From Thalassoroseus pseudoceratinae (GTDB lineage: Bacteria; Planctomycetota; Planctomycetia; Planctomycetales; Planctomycetaceae): DNA of 64,000 bases. The notes beneath the pieces are model-generated. The model saw nothing but the letters and a program-made list of their open reading frames with translations. It searched no databases and had not been told where the DNA came from. The position numbers and the translations under genes are program-made. The stretch is from positions 434,001-498,000 of the forward strand of contig NZ_JAALXT010000002.1 of assembly GCF_011634775.1 (NCBI RefSeq), read 5' to 3'. Below, piece by piece: positions 43,235 to 51,193 of this stretch; positions within the stretch are counted from its first letter, which is position 1, and each line of letters opens with the position of its first letter.

Positions 43235-45121
43235 TCAGTTCGTCGGAAAGAATGGCCAGAAAACGGGGGCCAACAATACCGTAATGAGTCCAACCAAGAG
43301 ACTCAAAGGACCGCCCAAACGGAGATAATCGCTCGACCGGTATCCGCCGGGACCGTAGACCATCAAGTTCGTTTGATAGCCCACAGGTGAGGCAAAACTC
43401 GCGGCCGCGGCCACAATAACCGCGACGGCAAACGGCATCGGATTGACGTTGTTTCCCAACGCGACAGAAAGATTCGCCGCCGCTGCCATCGCGATCGGGA
43501 AGAACAACACCGCTGCGGCCTTGGCGGTGATGATGTTCGTGAAGATCATCGTCAGAGTGTACACAACCGCCAACACGGCGAACGGACTGGTACCGACTGC
43601 GGAAATCAGTCCGTCAGCTAGGAACCGGTCTGTCTGCGATGCCTTCAACGCTTCGCCAATCCCCAGACCCGCCCCAATGGTGAGCAAAACGCTCCAATCA
43701 ACGCTCCGTCGAGCTTCCGAACCACGACAGCAACGAGTGAGAATCATCAAACCCGCCGCCAACATTGCGGCTCGCAGCATATCGAGCCATTCGGTCGCGA
43801 CAGACACAACCATACCGGCGAGAATCAGTTGAGCGATCCAAGCTCGTTCGTGTCGCAGAGGCGTGGAGTCTTCCACCTGGCTGACGAGAAAGAAATCGCG
43901 GTTGTTGCGTTGCAGTTCGATAAAGCTCGGTGGGGCTTCCAACAGGAGCGTATCGCCGGCCTGCATTCGGATGTCACCGATCTTCTTGTTGATGCGTTCC
44001 CCGTTCCGTGCCACCGCGATGACAACGGCGTTGTATCGACCGCGAAAACGGGCTTCGCGAATCGTCTGATTCAAAATTGGACAGCTGTTGGAAACGACCG
44101 CCTCGACCAACGACCGTTCTGATCGCGGCGTCGACAATTTGAATGTTTGATCGGTCGCGGGCGTCAAACCTGGGATTTTTTGGAGATCGACGATCGACTC
44201 GACAATTCCCACGAAGACCAATCGGTCGTTCGCTTCGAGGGGTTCGTTCGGTGCGACCGCGACAATCACGTGCGGACCGCGTTCAATCTCGGCCAAATAC
44301 ATGCCCGGCAGATTTCGCAATCCAGCGGATTCAATCGTTTTGCCGGCAAGCGGGCTAGTCGGGGAGATAATCATCTCCACAGTGTATTCGCGTGGGTCGT
44401 CAAGCCGAGCCATGGCGGGTTTCCGCTCTGGGATTAGCCATCGTGTGCAGAGGATGAGATATCCCAACCCCGCGGTCGCCACCGGAATGCCGACCACAGC
44501 GAGATCAAACATGCCCAAACCCAGCCGGTCTTCCCGGAGATTCTCAAATTCCAAGACCGGACGAACTTCCACGGGCGGCGTGACGGAATGACCAGCGTGA
44601 GCGTCGAGTGTGCGTTGTTGCTCCGCGGCGAGGAGTCCGTTCACGACCAATGTGGTACTTGTACCGACTAATGTGCACAAACCGCCGAGAATCGTGGCGT
44701 AGCTGAGTGGCATCAATAGGTGCGATACCGACATTCTCGCCTTGCGGGCCCAGTCGTTGATGATCGGCAATGCCATCGCAACAACGGGAGTATTGTTCAA
44801 GAATGCACTCATCACGGCCGCCGGGACCGCCATCCGTGTTTGCGCAATCCGCAACGATTTCGTCCGCCCCATCAAAGCTGGCCCGACAAAACTGATTGCG
44901 CCGGTTTGTCGCAACCCCTCGGCAACGACGAACAACACCGCCACGGCGACCAGACCAGGGTTCGCGAACCCTTTGAGGGCCGCGTCCGCTTCAACGACAC
45001 CAGAAACAAGCAACAACGTCAACCCGCCCAACAAGACCAAATCCGGCCCGACACGCAGAAATGACAACGCCAAAACGACGCATGTCAGAACTACAAGTGT
45101 CAACGCGATTTCCCAGGTCAT
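43235..45121 (-). CDS. DASS/SLC13-type permease with two RCK_C domains
   Basis: 628 residues. Membrane half 1: TLVVLTCVVLALSFL, VSGVVEADAALKGFANPGLVAVAVLFVVAEGLRQTG, FLNNTPVVAMALPI (SNT-like motif) and GTSTTLVVNGLL, as in CitT/ArsB-type carriers. Two cytosolic RCK_C (TrkA-C) domains occupy about residues 235-405 (EMIISPTSPLAGKTIESAGLRNL..., EAVVSNSCPILNQTIREARFRGRYNAVVIAVARNGE). A second membrane half follows (LIGAGLGIGEAL, NIITAKAAAVLFFPIA, SFASPVGYQTNLMVYGPGGY). RCK_C domains bind small ligands and gate transport. The solute may be a dicarboxylate or sulfate. PfpI follows after 29 bp; divergent from queE. Confidence 0.93.
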   Translation of the reverse strand: MTWEIALTLVVLTCVVLALSFLRVGPDLVLLGGLTLLLVSGVVEADAALKGFANPGLVAVAVLFVVAEGLRQTGAISFVGPALMGRTKSLRIAQTRMAVPAAVMSAFLNNTPVVAMALPIINDWARKARMSVSHLLMPLSYATILGGLCTLVGTSTTLVVNGLLAAEQQRTLDAHAGHSVTPPVEVRPVLEFENLREDRLGLGMFDLAVVGIPVATAGLGYLILCTRWLIPERKPAMARLDDPREYTVEMIISPTSPLAGKTIESAGLRNLPGMYLAEIERGPHVIVAVAPNEPLEANDRLVFVGIVESIVDLQKIPGLTPATDQTFKLSTPRSERSLVEAVVSNSCPILNQTIREARFRGRYNAVVIAVARNGERINKKIGDIRMQAGDTLLLEAPPSFIELQRNNRDFFLVSQVEDSTPLRHERAWIAQLILAGMVVSVATEWLDMLRAAMLAAGLMILTRCCRGSEARRSVDWSVLLTIGAGLGIGEALKASQTDRFLADGLISAVGTSPFAVLAVVYTLTMIFTNIITAKAAAVLFFPIAMAAAANLSVALGNNVNPMPFAVAVIVAAAASFASPVGYQTNLMVYGPGGYRSSDYLRLGGPLSLLVGLITVLLAPVFWPFFPTN

Positions 45122-45175
45122 TGGCGACTGAAATCAATCAAAATCTACGGAGTGTGCCTTGTGACTCGTCGAAGT

Positions 45176-45181
45176 TATAAT
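45176..45181 (+). promoter_or_regulatory. Perfect -10 hexamer upstream of queE
   Basis: TATAAT lies 46 bp before the queE start, with TTGTGA 11 bp further upstream (too close for a standard -35). A plausible but unproven promoter in the divergent spacer. Confidence 0.35.
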
Positions 45182-45226
45182 GGGCAAGTGTGTGAATCTC
45201 CAGTCAGTCACCGTCGACGGAAGCCC

Positions 45227-45913
45227 ATGTTCATCTCCGAGTTGTTTGAATCGATCCAAGGTGAAGGCCGCTATGTCGGTGTGCCGAGCGTATTTTTGCG
45301 GACATCGGGGTGTAATCTGCGGTGCTGGTTCTGTGATACCCCTGAGACATCTTGGGAACCACGCGGACAGCATATGCCGTTGGAAGATGTGACGGCGAAA
45401 CTCTTGGAATCCGAATGCGATCATGCGGTTCTCACCGGCGGAGAACCGTTGTTGGTGTCGGAAATGGTGCCACTCACCGAATCGCTCTCACAGGCCGGGA
45501 AAGTCATTACGATCGAGACTGCGGGCACGGTGTTCCTACCGGTTCAGGCAGATTTGATTTCCCTCAGCCCGAAGTTGGCGAACTCAACACCCTCGCTCGA
45601 ACGTTCGGAACGCTGGCATTATCGGCACGAGGAATTACGGCATCAACCGGATGTCATTCAACAATTTGTGCAGGAATACGACTACCAAATTAAATTCGTG
45701 GTGGATCGACCGGAGGACATCAACGACGTGCTCCGCTGGTGTGACGAGTTTCCCACAGTCACGCCGGACCATGTCTACCTGATGGCTCAAGCGATCGAGG
45801 CGGATGTGTTGCAGACGAAGAATGCTTGGCTGAACGAGTTGGCGGAGACGCACGGGTTTCAGGTCAGTCCGCGATTGCACATTGAACTGTTCGGGCACAC
45901 ACCGGGGACATGA
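45227..45913 (+). CDS. queE: 7-carboxy-7-deazaguanine synthase
   Basis: 228 residues from ATG at 45227. Radical SAM enzyme of queuosine/7-deazaguanine synthesis, converting 6-carboxy-tetrahydropterin to CDG. The CNLRCWFCDT motif (C29, C33, C36) binds the 4Fe-4S cluster in the QueE pattern C-x3-C-x2-C, with SIQGEGRYVGVPSVFLRTSG before it and VLTGGEPLL (GGE SAM motif) after. The remainder (DYQIKFVVDRPEDINDVL, VYLMAQAIEAD, SPRLHIELFGHTPGT) is typical of the family. Cytoplasmic, single gene: queC, queD and queF are not within view. Stop codon abuts the convergent nuclease stop (TGATCA). Confidence 0.96.
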   Translation: MFISELFESIQGEGRYVGVPSVFLRTSGCNLRCWFCDTPETSWEPRGQHMPLEDVTAKLLESECDHAVLTGGEPLLVSEMVPLTESLSQAGKVITIETAGTVFLPVQADLISLSPKLANSTPSLERSERWHYRHEELRHQPDVIQQFVQEYDYQIKFVVDRPEDINDVLRWCDEFPTVTPDHVYLMAQAIEADVLQTKNAWLNELAETHGFQVSPRLHIELFGHTPGT

Positions 45914-47179
45914 TCAATTGGCGGACGCGCTGATCAGCAAAATTTGATCGGCAATTTGCGGATTGGCGGCGTAAATCTTCAGCAGATCGTTTGTCTGAAA
46001 CGAACTGACCATCTCGCGAGCCCATTTGAGATACCGCCGCAACACCGTGGGACGGTCAATGTCGAAACTCGGATCGCTGGCTACCCGATGAAGAATCCTT
46101 GCAAGTTCTCCGGGCGTGACCCCCAACAACGGGCGGTCACGTGTGGCGAAGTATAAACCGTGTAAGAAATGCCCGGTTGATGCATCACGTTGGAATTTCT
46201 GGAAGGACGAAATATCGAAGTGATCGATTTCGTTGTCTTCCGTGTGTTGCGACACGCGATCAAAGTGACCGGCTTCGTAAATCCGCGTGCGATATTCCGC
46301 CTCATCGTATCCGCTGGCATCGCCGGTCAACCACGCGAGGTTTTCTTGCCGCATCAAAAACCCTTCGGCCAAATCGTTGATGTTCCGTTTGGCTTCCACG
46401 ATGGCTAACACGTCCGCAACCGAAGATTCATCCGGAGCTTGGTGACGCGAAACAATGACGCCATCCAATTCCGCGCGGGCACTATCTAAGGTGACGCCGT
46501 TCAAGTATTCCAAGCGATCGCTGTCTCCCAATTCCGGGAAGACATGGCGACGGATTGCCTCCTCGGTCATGGATTCAAAATCTCGACCAGATTTTCCGAC
46601 TCGTCCGCCTTTCTCGCGTCGAAGTTCCGCTAGTTTTCGTTCGGCGTCTTCAAGTCCAATCTCCTCACGAAACTTTGAAAGAGACGCCAACGCCCGATCC
46701 CGCTTTTTTCGCTCCGGTGTGGCGTCGATCATCTGGTGGAGTTGGGCTCTCGATTCGGCCAATTGCTGTTGAAAACTTGCCAGTTTATCCGCATCGGCTC
46801 GGCCCTCGTTGACGGCCTGTGTCAGTCCGGTGACCGCCCGTTCGAGTCCTTCGATTTTCGATTCCAACTGTTCCAATGGTTGATGGTTGGCATGCTGTTG
46901 ATAAGCGGCTTCGGACTGTTCGACGTTTCGCTCCCGCCGCCGCAATTTGTCCCGGTTTTCCCGGAGCAAATCGCGGATGACGAGTTGCTGTCGAAACGTG
47001 GGCTGCCGCGAAGATTCTTCCAGGCGTTGTGAAAGCCAGTCCCGAAACTCTTCCAACGAAGCGGTATTGAGATTGATCGGGCAGCCCGCAATCGTCTCAC
47101 GCAGGGCATCCTGCCCACGACGAACGGTGATCATAAAGCCCGTCCGTTCTGGATTGGCAGCATCGGTGGCCTCACTCAT
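45914..47179 (-). CDS. Coiled-coil protein with predicted PD-(D/E)XK nuclease fold
   Basis: 421 residues; I know no named family. N-terminal ~60 residues are mixed; residues about 62-195 are heptad-rich, charged coiled coil (RENRDKLRRRERNVEQSEAAYQQH, QLESKIEGLERAVTGLTQ). Then a nuclease-like core: E202 (FE), D239 (ELDGVIV), E262-x-K264 (VEAKRN), spaced as in the E-D-ExK signature of the PD-(D/E)XK superfamily. QENLAWLTG and a C-terminal helical region (residues 340-420) follow. Cytoplasmic, presumably DNA-binding. The start overlaps the stop of the upstream pentapeptide gene by 8 nt (ATGAGTGA), so they are translationally coupled and likely function together. Catalytic role is an inference from motif spacing. 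Confidence 0.65.
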   Translation of the reverse strand: MSEATDAANPERTGFMITVRRGQDALRETIAGCPINLNTASLEEFRDWLSQRLEESSRQPTFRQQLVIRDLLRENRDKLRRRERNVEQSEAAYQQHANHQPLEQLESKIEGLERAVTGLTQAVNEGRADADKLASFQQQLAESRAQLHQMIDATPERKKRDRALASLSKFREEIGLEDAERKLAELRREKGGRVGKSGRDFESMTEEAIRRHVFPELGDSDRLEYLNGVTLDSARAELDGVIVSRHQAPDESSVADVLAIVEAKRNINDLAEGFLMRQENLAWLTGDASGYDEAEYRTRIYEAGHFDRVSQHTEDNEIDHFDISSFQKFQRDASTGHFLHGLYFATRDRPLLGVTPGELARILHRVASDPSFDIDRPTVLRRYLKWAREMVSSFQTNDLLKIYAANPQIADQILLISASAN

Positions 47180-49292
47180 TTTGTTGGGGGAAAATGGTCG
47201 CGAACATACTCGCGAGGAACCCCAGCATCATGTAGCTGAGCAGCATTTGCGTCAACATGACCGTCCGACCGAAGTCGTCCGTTCCCTTGTCGACTGCCAA
47301 ATCCAACGTCACAAACACCGCCATACTGTTTCGCAGGTGGTCGACGAAGTCCGGCGTTTTCTGGCCGAAATCGAACGAACCGGGAAACGCCGCCATGATG
47401 CCCGCGTACAGAAACACAATTCCAATAATCCAGAAGATCAGCAAGTAGTTGCGTTTGCCACACCCCAATAGCAACCACCACATGAACCCCATCACTCGTC
47501 GTTTGCGGCAGAACTGCTGGATCGTCAATTCGTGACTGCAATCCGCGCAGCGTTGCCGCATGGCCCAGTTCACATTGAGATCCACGCCGATGGTTTTCGT
47601 GGCGTACATACTTGTGTGGTCATCAACGAGGGCATCCGCGATTTCCGCCGCCGTCAGGTCCGCACCGTCGAGGTTAGCACCATTCAACTTCGCACGCCGC
47701 AGGTCCGCCCGCTCCAACTCGGAGTGAGACAAATCGGCGTTCGTCAGGTTTGCACCGTTGAAGATTGCTCGCTGCAAGTTCGCCCGAGCCAATGATGCCG
47801 ACACTAACTGCGTATTGTTCAATCGAGCCGCTTCCAGCAATGCCCGTTCGGCTTTGATATCCGAAAGTTTGGCATCGGTCAGATCGGCACGCGTCAAATT
47901 CGCTTCAACGAACGTCACATGATCGCAGTCCACCCGCGACAGTTGAGCTTCCGTCAGATCGACACCGTCGAACGTACAATGCTCGAGTCGGGTTTTCGTC
48001 AGATCGATTCCCGCCAGCCGAGCGTTTTGAAATCGGCAACATGAGATTTTCGCCCCCGCGAAATTCGCATGTTCCAAGAACGCACCGTACCAACCACCGC
48101 CGATGATCTCCGCTTGCTGGAAGTCCGCCTGACCGACCGATGCTCCTTTCAAGCTGCAATCCGTCAGCGTCGCTCCGCGAAAATCGACCTTGTTCATTCG
48201 CGCGGCTTTGAAATCAATGCCGGTCCAGTCGACTTTTCGCATGCGACAATCATCAAGTTGGGCTCGCCGAACGATCGCGTGGGAAAGATTCGTTTTCTCC
48301 AAGAATGTCGAACGCAAATCGACATCGGAGAGGTTCGCACCTTCCAAGTTCGTTTCGAACAGCTTCGCTTTCCGAAGGTCCGACCCACTGAAATTTGCGT
48401 TTCGCAAATCGAGTCGAGCCAAGTCCAACCCTTTGCCTCGCAAATTTCGGAAATCACGCTCACCAGCCGCGTACATCTCCGCGACCTCTCCACGAGAAAG
48501 CGTGCGTGGCGCCGGTGGTGGTTCGGGGAATTCGATCGAATCCGCACTTACTGGTTTGGTTTTTACGGTTGTTTCCATAGTGTCTAGTCGCTGTTGATCG
48601 TCAAATGGGTCCAGAAATCCGATGAATTCCCGACCGTCACTCGCCCAACGTGCACCGTGGCCGCTAGGTCGTCGGACCTCGTAAACCAACTCGTGTTTGT
48701 AGTGCGTGAACACGTTCCACCAAGTGCAATCGTCAAGCAGCGTCTCGACAATGCGAATGGCTTCGGCGTTACGGTCGGCGGGGGCTCCCTGCGGTTTCGG
48801 CCAATAATCGTTGTCCGAGCGAATCGCGTGCTTCTCCAACGCACGCGCGGCAACCGACAGGGAGTTCGACGGATGACACGGCTGCAACGCCGCATCCACC
48901 AAGACCCGACGATCTGGCGGAATCGCACGATGGTCCGACACGCTCGCGGTCGTCAATCGTTGCCCCATTAGAACGAGCAAGTCACTCGCAGGGACCGACT
49001 GAAGCGTTTCTGCCCAGACGGTGACGATCTCTCCATCGGTCCTGCCGCCGACACGAATCCACTCCGCCATCGCCGGCTGAAACCGACCGTAAATATCAGG
49101 AATCGACGGCGTCGATTCATCGTCCCATCGCGGTTGCGGCAATTCCGGCACACCATGTTGATGGAAACTCCAAAGGCGTTCCGCCAACCGACGTGACGGC
49201 TCCGCCTCGAACAGTCGACCGTTCCGGTCCCAAAAATCTTCACAGAGATGTGGCTTCGTCGCTCGCAATACCGCGATCAAACCGTCAATCAT
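47172..49292 (-). CDS. Pentapeptide-repeat protein with C-terminal channel-like membrane module
   Basis: 706 residues from ATG at 49292; upstream frame to 49460 overlaps the divergent gene. Residues 1 to about 250 form an unknown domain (FWDRNGRLFEAEPSRRLAERLWSFHQHG, LLVLMGQRLTT, TWWNVFTHYKHELVYEV). Residues about 275-555 are pentapeptide repeats (A[D/N]Lxx: LDLRNANFSG, ANLTRADLTDAKL, LERADLRRAKLNGANLDGADL), a right-handed beta-helix. Then a possible zinc site (CADC...FC, with more Cys after), a membrane helix (YLLIFWIIGIVFLYAGIMAAF) and a pore-like segment SMAVFVTLD followed by a last helix. It looks like a two-helix potassium-channel module without the GYG filter. Overlaps the nuclease gene by 8 nt. 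Confidence 0.75.
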   Translation of the reverse strand: MIDGLIAVLRATKPHLCEDFWDRNGRLFEAEPSRRLAERLWSFHQHGVPELPQPRWDDESTPSIPDIYGRFQPAMAEWIRVGGRTDGEIVTVWAETLQSVPASDLLVLMGQRLTTASVSDHRAIPPDRRVLVDAALQPCHPSNSLSVAARALEKHAIRSDNDYWPKPQGAPADRNAEAIRIVETLLDDCTWWNVFTHYKHELVYEVRRPSGHGARWASDGREFIGFLDPFDDQQRLDTMETTVKTKPVSADSIEFPEPPPAPRTLSRGEVAEMYAAGERDFRNLRGKGLDLARLDLRNANFSGSDLRKAKLFETNLEGANLSDVDLRSTFLEKTNLSHAIVRRAQLDDCRMRKVDWTGIDFKAARMNKVDFRGATLTDCSLKGASVGQADFQQAEIIGGGWYGAFLEHANFAGAKISCCRFQNARLAGIDLTKTRLEHCTFDGVDLTEAQLSRVDCDHVTFVEANLTRADLTDAKLSDIKAERALLEAARLNNTQLVSASLARANLQRAIFNGANLTNADLSHSELERADLRRAKLNGANLDGADLTAAEIADALVDDHTSMYATKTIGVDLNVNWAMRQRCADCSHELTIQQFCRKRRVMGFMWWLLLGCGKRNYLLIFWIIGIVFLYAGIMAAFPGSFDFGQKTPDFVDHLRNSMAVFVTLDLAVDKGTDDFGRTVMLTQMLLSYMMLGFLASMFATIFPQQNE

Positions 49293-49409
49293 TGAACGAT
49301 CCAAGAATTGGACTAAGGAAGAATTCCGACTATGATTTTGACACAGACGGGTTCGCGTTTCGACCATGCCCCCCGCCCTGCGATTTGTGTGAACGGAGAT
49401 TGTTTGAGA

Positions 49410-50453
49410 ATGGATCACCACGCGATCGAGAATTCCTGCCAAGTTCCCAGAAAACGGCAACTGCTTCCGAGGAATGATCGGTTAGCCGCAATCATGGGGG
49501 TATGGTTGTGCTTCGTGAGCGTCTCGACATCCGCTGCGGCTGGTCCAGCGATTGCCGAGAAACCAGCCCGCCCGCTGCCTGTCGGTGAGCATGTTCTCAA
49601 GTTGCATGTCGATGGGGAGGAGCGTTCCGCGGTCGTTCACATTCCCGAAAACTACGACGCCACACAGCCAACGCCTGTCGTGCTGCTCTTTCACGGTGCG
49701 GGACAGGACAAGCAAATCATATTGCGTTATACGAATCTGGCCGCCACCGCCGAGGACGCGGGATTCATCCTCGTCGCGCCCGATGGAACCGGCTACATTC
49801 GGGCATTCAATGCTGGTGGTGTCCGCGGATTGACATGGCGTGGGTCGCCGGATGATGTGAAGTTCGTTGATCGACTGCTCAACGAACTGGAACGCATCAC
49901 CCATGTCGATTCTCGCCGAATCTATGCTTGTGGATTATCGAACGGAGGGATGTTTTGTCATCGGTTGGCGTCGGAACTCTCTCACCGCGTCACCGCGATC
50001 GCGTCAGTAGCCGGCACGTTGGCGACGGAAAAAGTTACCGCGACCCGTCCGGTGCCAATCCTTCACTTTCACGGAACACGCGATCGGTTGGTTCCGATCA
50101 ATGGTCCCTACCAGGTGACACCATTCGTGACGTTTCACTCCCTTGATGACACCATTCGCATGTGGACTGAGAATAACCAGACCCCCGCCAAACCGGCTGT
50201 CGTCGAGACAATCGACAAAGCCGACGATCGCATGAAGGTGGTGAAATCGGTCTTTCGTCCGCAAGCTCGCCAAGCCGGTGCGGAGGTCGTGCTCTACAAA
50301 ATCGAAGGTGGTGGTCACACATGGCCCGGCCGCCCCCCCGGTTATCCCATGGTTGGACCGTCCACCGACGACATCTTCGCGAATGACATCATTTGGAAAT
50401 TCTTCTCACAGCAACAACTCCCCAATCAGAACGCTGACAAACCCGCAAACTGA
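49410..50453 (+). CDS. Secreted PHB-depolymerase/feruloyl-esterase-like hydrolase
   Basis: 347 residues from ATG at 49410, chosen because it places a basic region before the hydrophobic signal (LAAIMGVWLCFVSVSTSAAA); an earlier ATG at 49332 would add 26 residues of little signal character. LpqC-like polyhydroxybutyrate depolymerase features: PTPVVLLFHGAGQD (oxyanion), catalytic elbow GLSNGG (S177), HGTRDRLVP (Asp) and EGGGHTWPG (His), a full Ser-Asp-His triad. It should hydrolyse polyester or hydroxycinnamate esters outside the cytoplasm. Divergent from the pentapeptide gene; followed 149 bp later by a small secreted protein. Confidence 0.9.
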   Translation: MDHHAIENSCQVPRKRQLLPRNDRLAAIMGVWLCFVSVSTSAAAGPAIAEKPARPLPVGEHVLKLHVDGEERSAVVHIPENYDATQPTPVVLLFHGAGQDKQIILRYTNLAATAEDAGFILVAPDGTGYIRAFNAGGVRGLTWRGSPDDVKFVDRLLNELERITHVDSRRIYACGLSNGGMFCHRLASELSHRVTAIASVAGTLATEKVTATRPVPILHFHGTRDRLVPINGPYQVTPFVTFHSLDDTIRMWTENNQTPAKPAVVETIDKADDRMKVVKSVFRPQARQAGAEVVLYKIEGGGHTWPGRPPGYPMVGPSTDDIFANDIIWKFFSQQQLPNQNADKPAN

Positions 50454-50602
50454 AATCGATTCCAAGAGACCAAGACAAGCACTCCGGCTGTTCTTTGCGG
50501 GGAAGACATTCTAGATAGCGTCACAAAACACTTTACGGGCCTCGCTACACGTGTTACCGTGAGTGTGATTCACCTTAGTGCCAAATTCTTGGTCAACTCT
50601 GG

Positions 50603-51046
50603 ATGTCGACTCATCACTTACAAATCCAATCAAATCAAACTGCGCGGTTCCGGTCGGCGTTCGTGTGGATTGGTGTGTTGTTTGTGTTGAGTACCGTGTC
50701 TCGACTTCATGCTAGCTGTGGTGACTACCTCTCTCACGTCGAAGACTCTCGAAACGGGTTTGTGATCGAGTTCGAAGCGTCAACGATGATCACGGCTCAG
50801 GCCGAAAGTCATAGAGCGTTTGGTCGCCCACAGAGCGAGGATTCACGAATCCCCTGCATCCATTGCGGAGATCATCTCCCGACTCAACCATTGACTGATG
50901 GAATTGGATCGGAAGACAGCCGAATGTGGTCAAATCACCACCAAGAGTGTTTGCTCGAAAGCCCGTCAATCGCGTTGCGGCCATGCCAGTCACCTTTGGC
51001 GGCTCAACTCGGTTTCCCTCGGGAAATTGAACGTCCCCCGTGTTGA
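50603..51046 (+). CDS. Small secreted Cys/His-containing protein, hypothetical
   Basis: 147 residues with a signal peptide (FRSAFVWIGVLFVLSTVSRLHA) cleaved before SCGDYLSHVEDS. The mature part contains paired cysteines (SCGDYLSH, IPCIHCGDHLPTQP, HHQECL, RPCQSPL), perhaps for metal or disulfides. Comparable short secreted proteins with a SCGDYL start precede multiheme cytochrome genes in Planctomycetes in my recollection. The gene is 147 bp upstream of the five-heme cytochrome gene on the same strand. No catalytic motif is visible, so no function is assigned. Confidence 0.6.
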   Translation: MSTHHLQIQSNQTARFRSAFVWIGVLFVLSTVSRLHASCGDYLSHVEDSRNGFVIEFEASTMITAQAESHRAFGRPQSEDSRIPCIHCGDHLPTQPLTDGIGSEDSRMWSNHHQECLLESPSIALRPCQSPLAAQLGFPREIERPPC

Positions 51047-51193
51047 AGACTGCGGACCATCCTGTGGATTTCCGGTTGTTCAACCTCGGTTGATCGAACC
51101 GTCGAACCATCACGCTGAATCGGTTTCACGATTCAAAGTCCGCCCCTCGTTCCTGCGTGCGCGAGGGTTCTCAATTCTTGGGGAACAGGTTGT

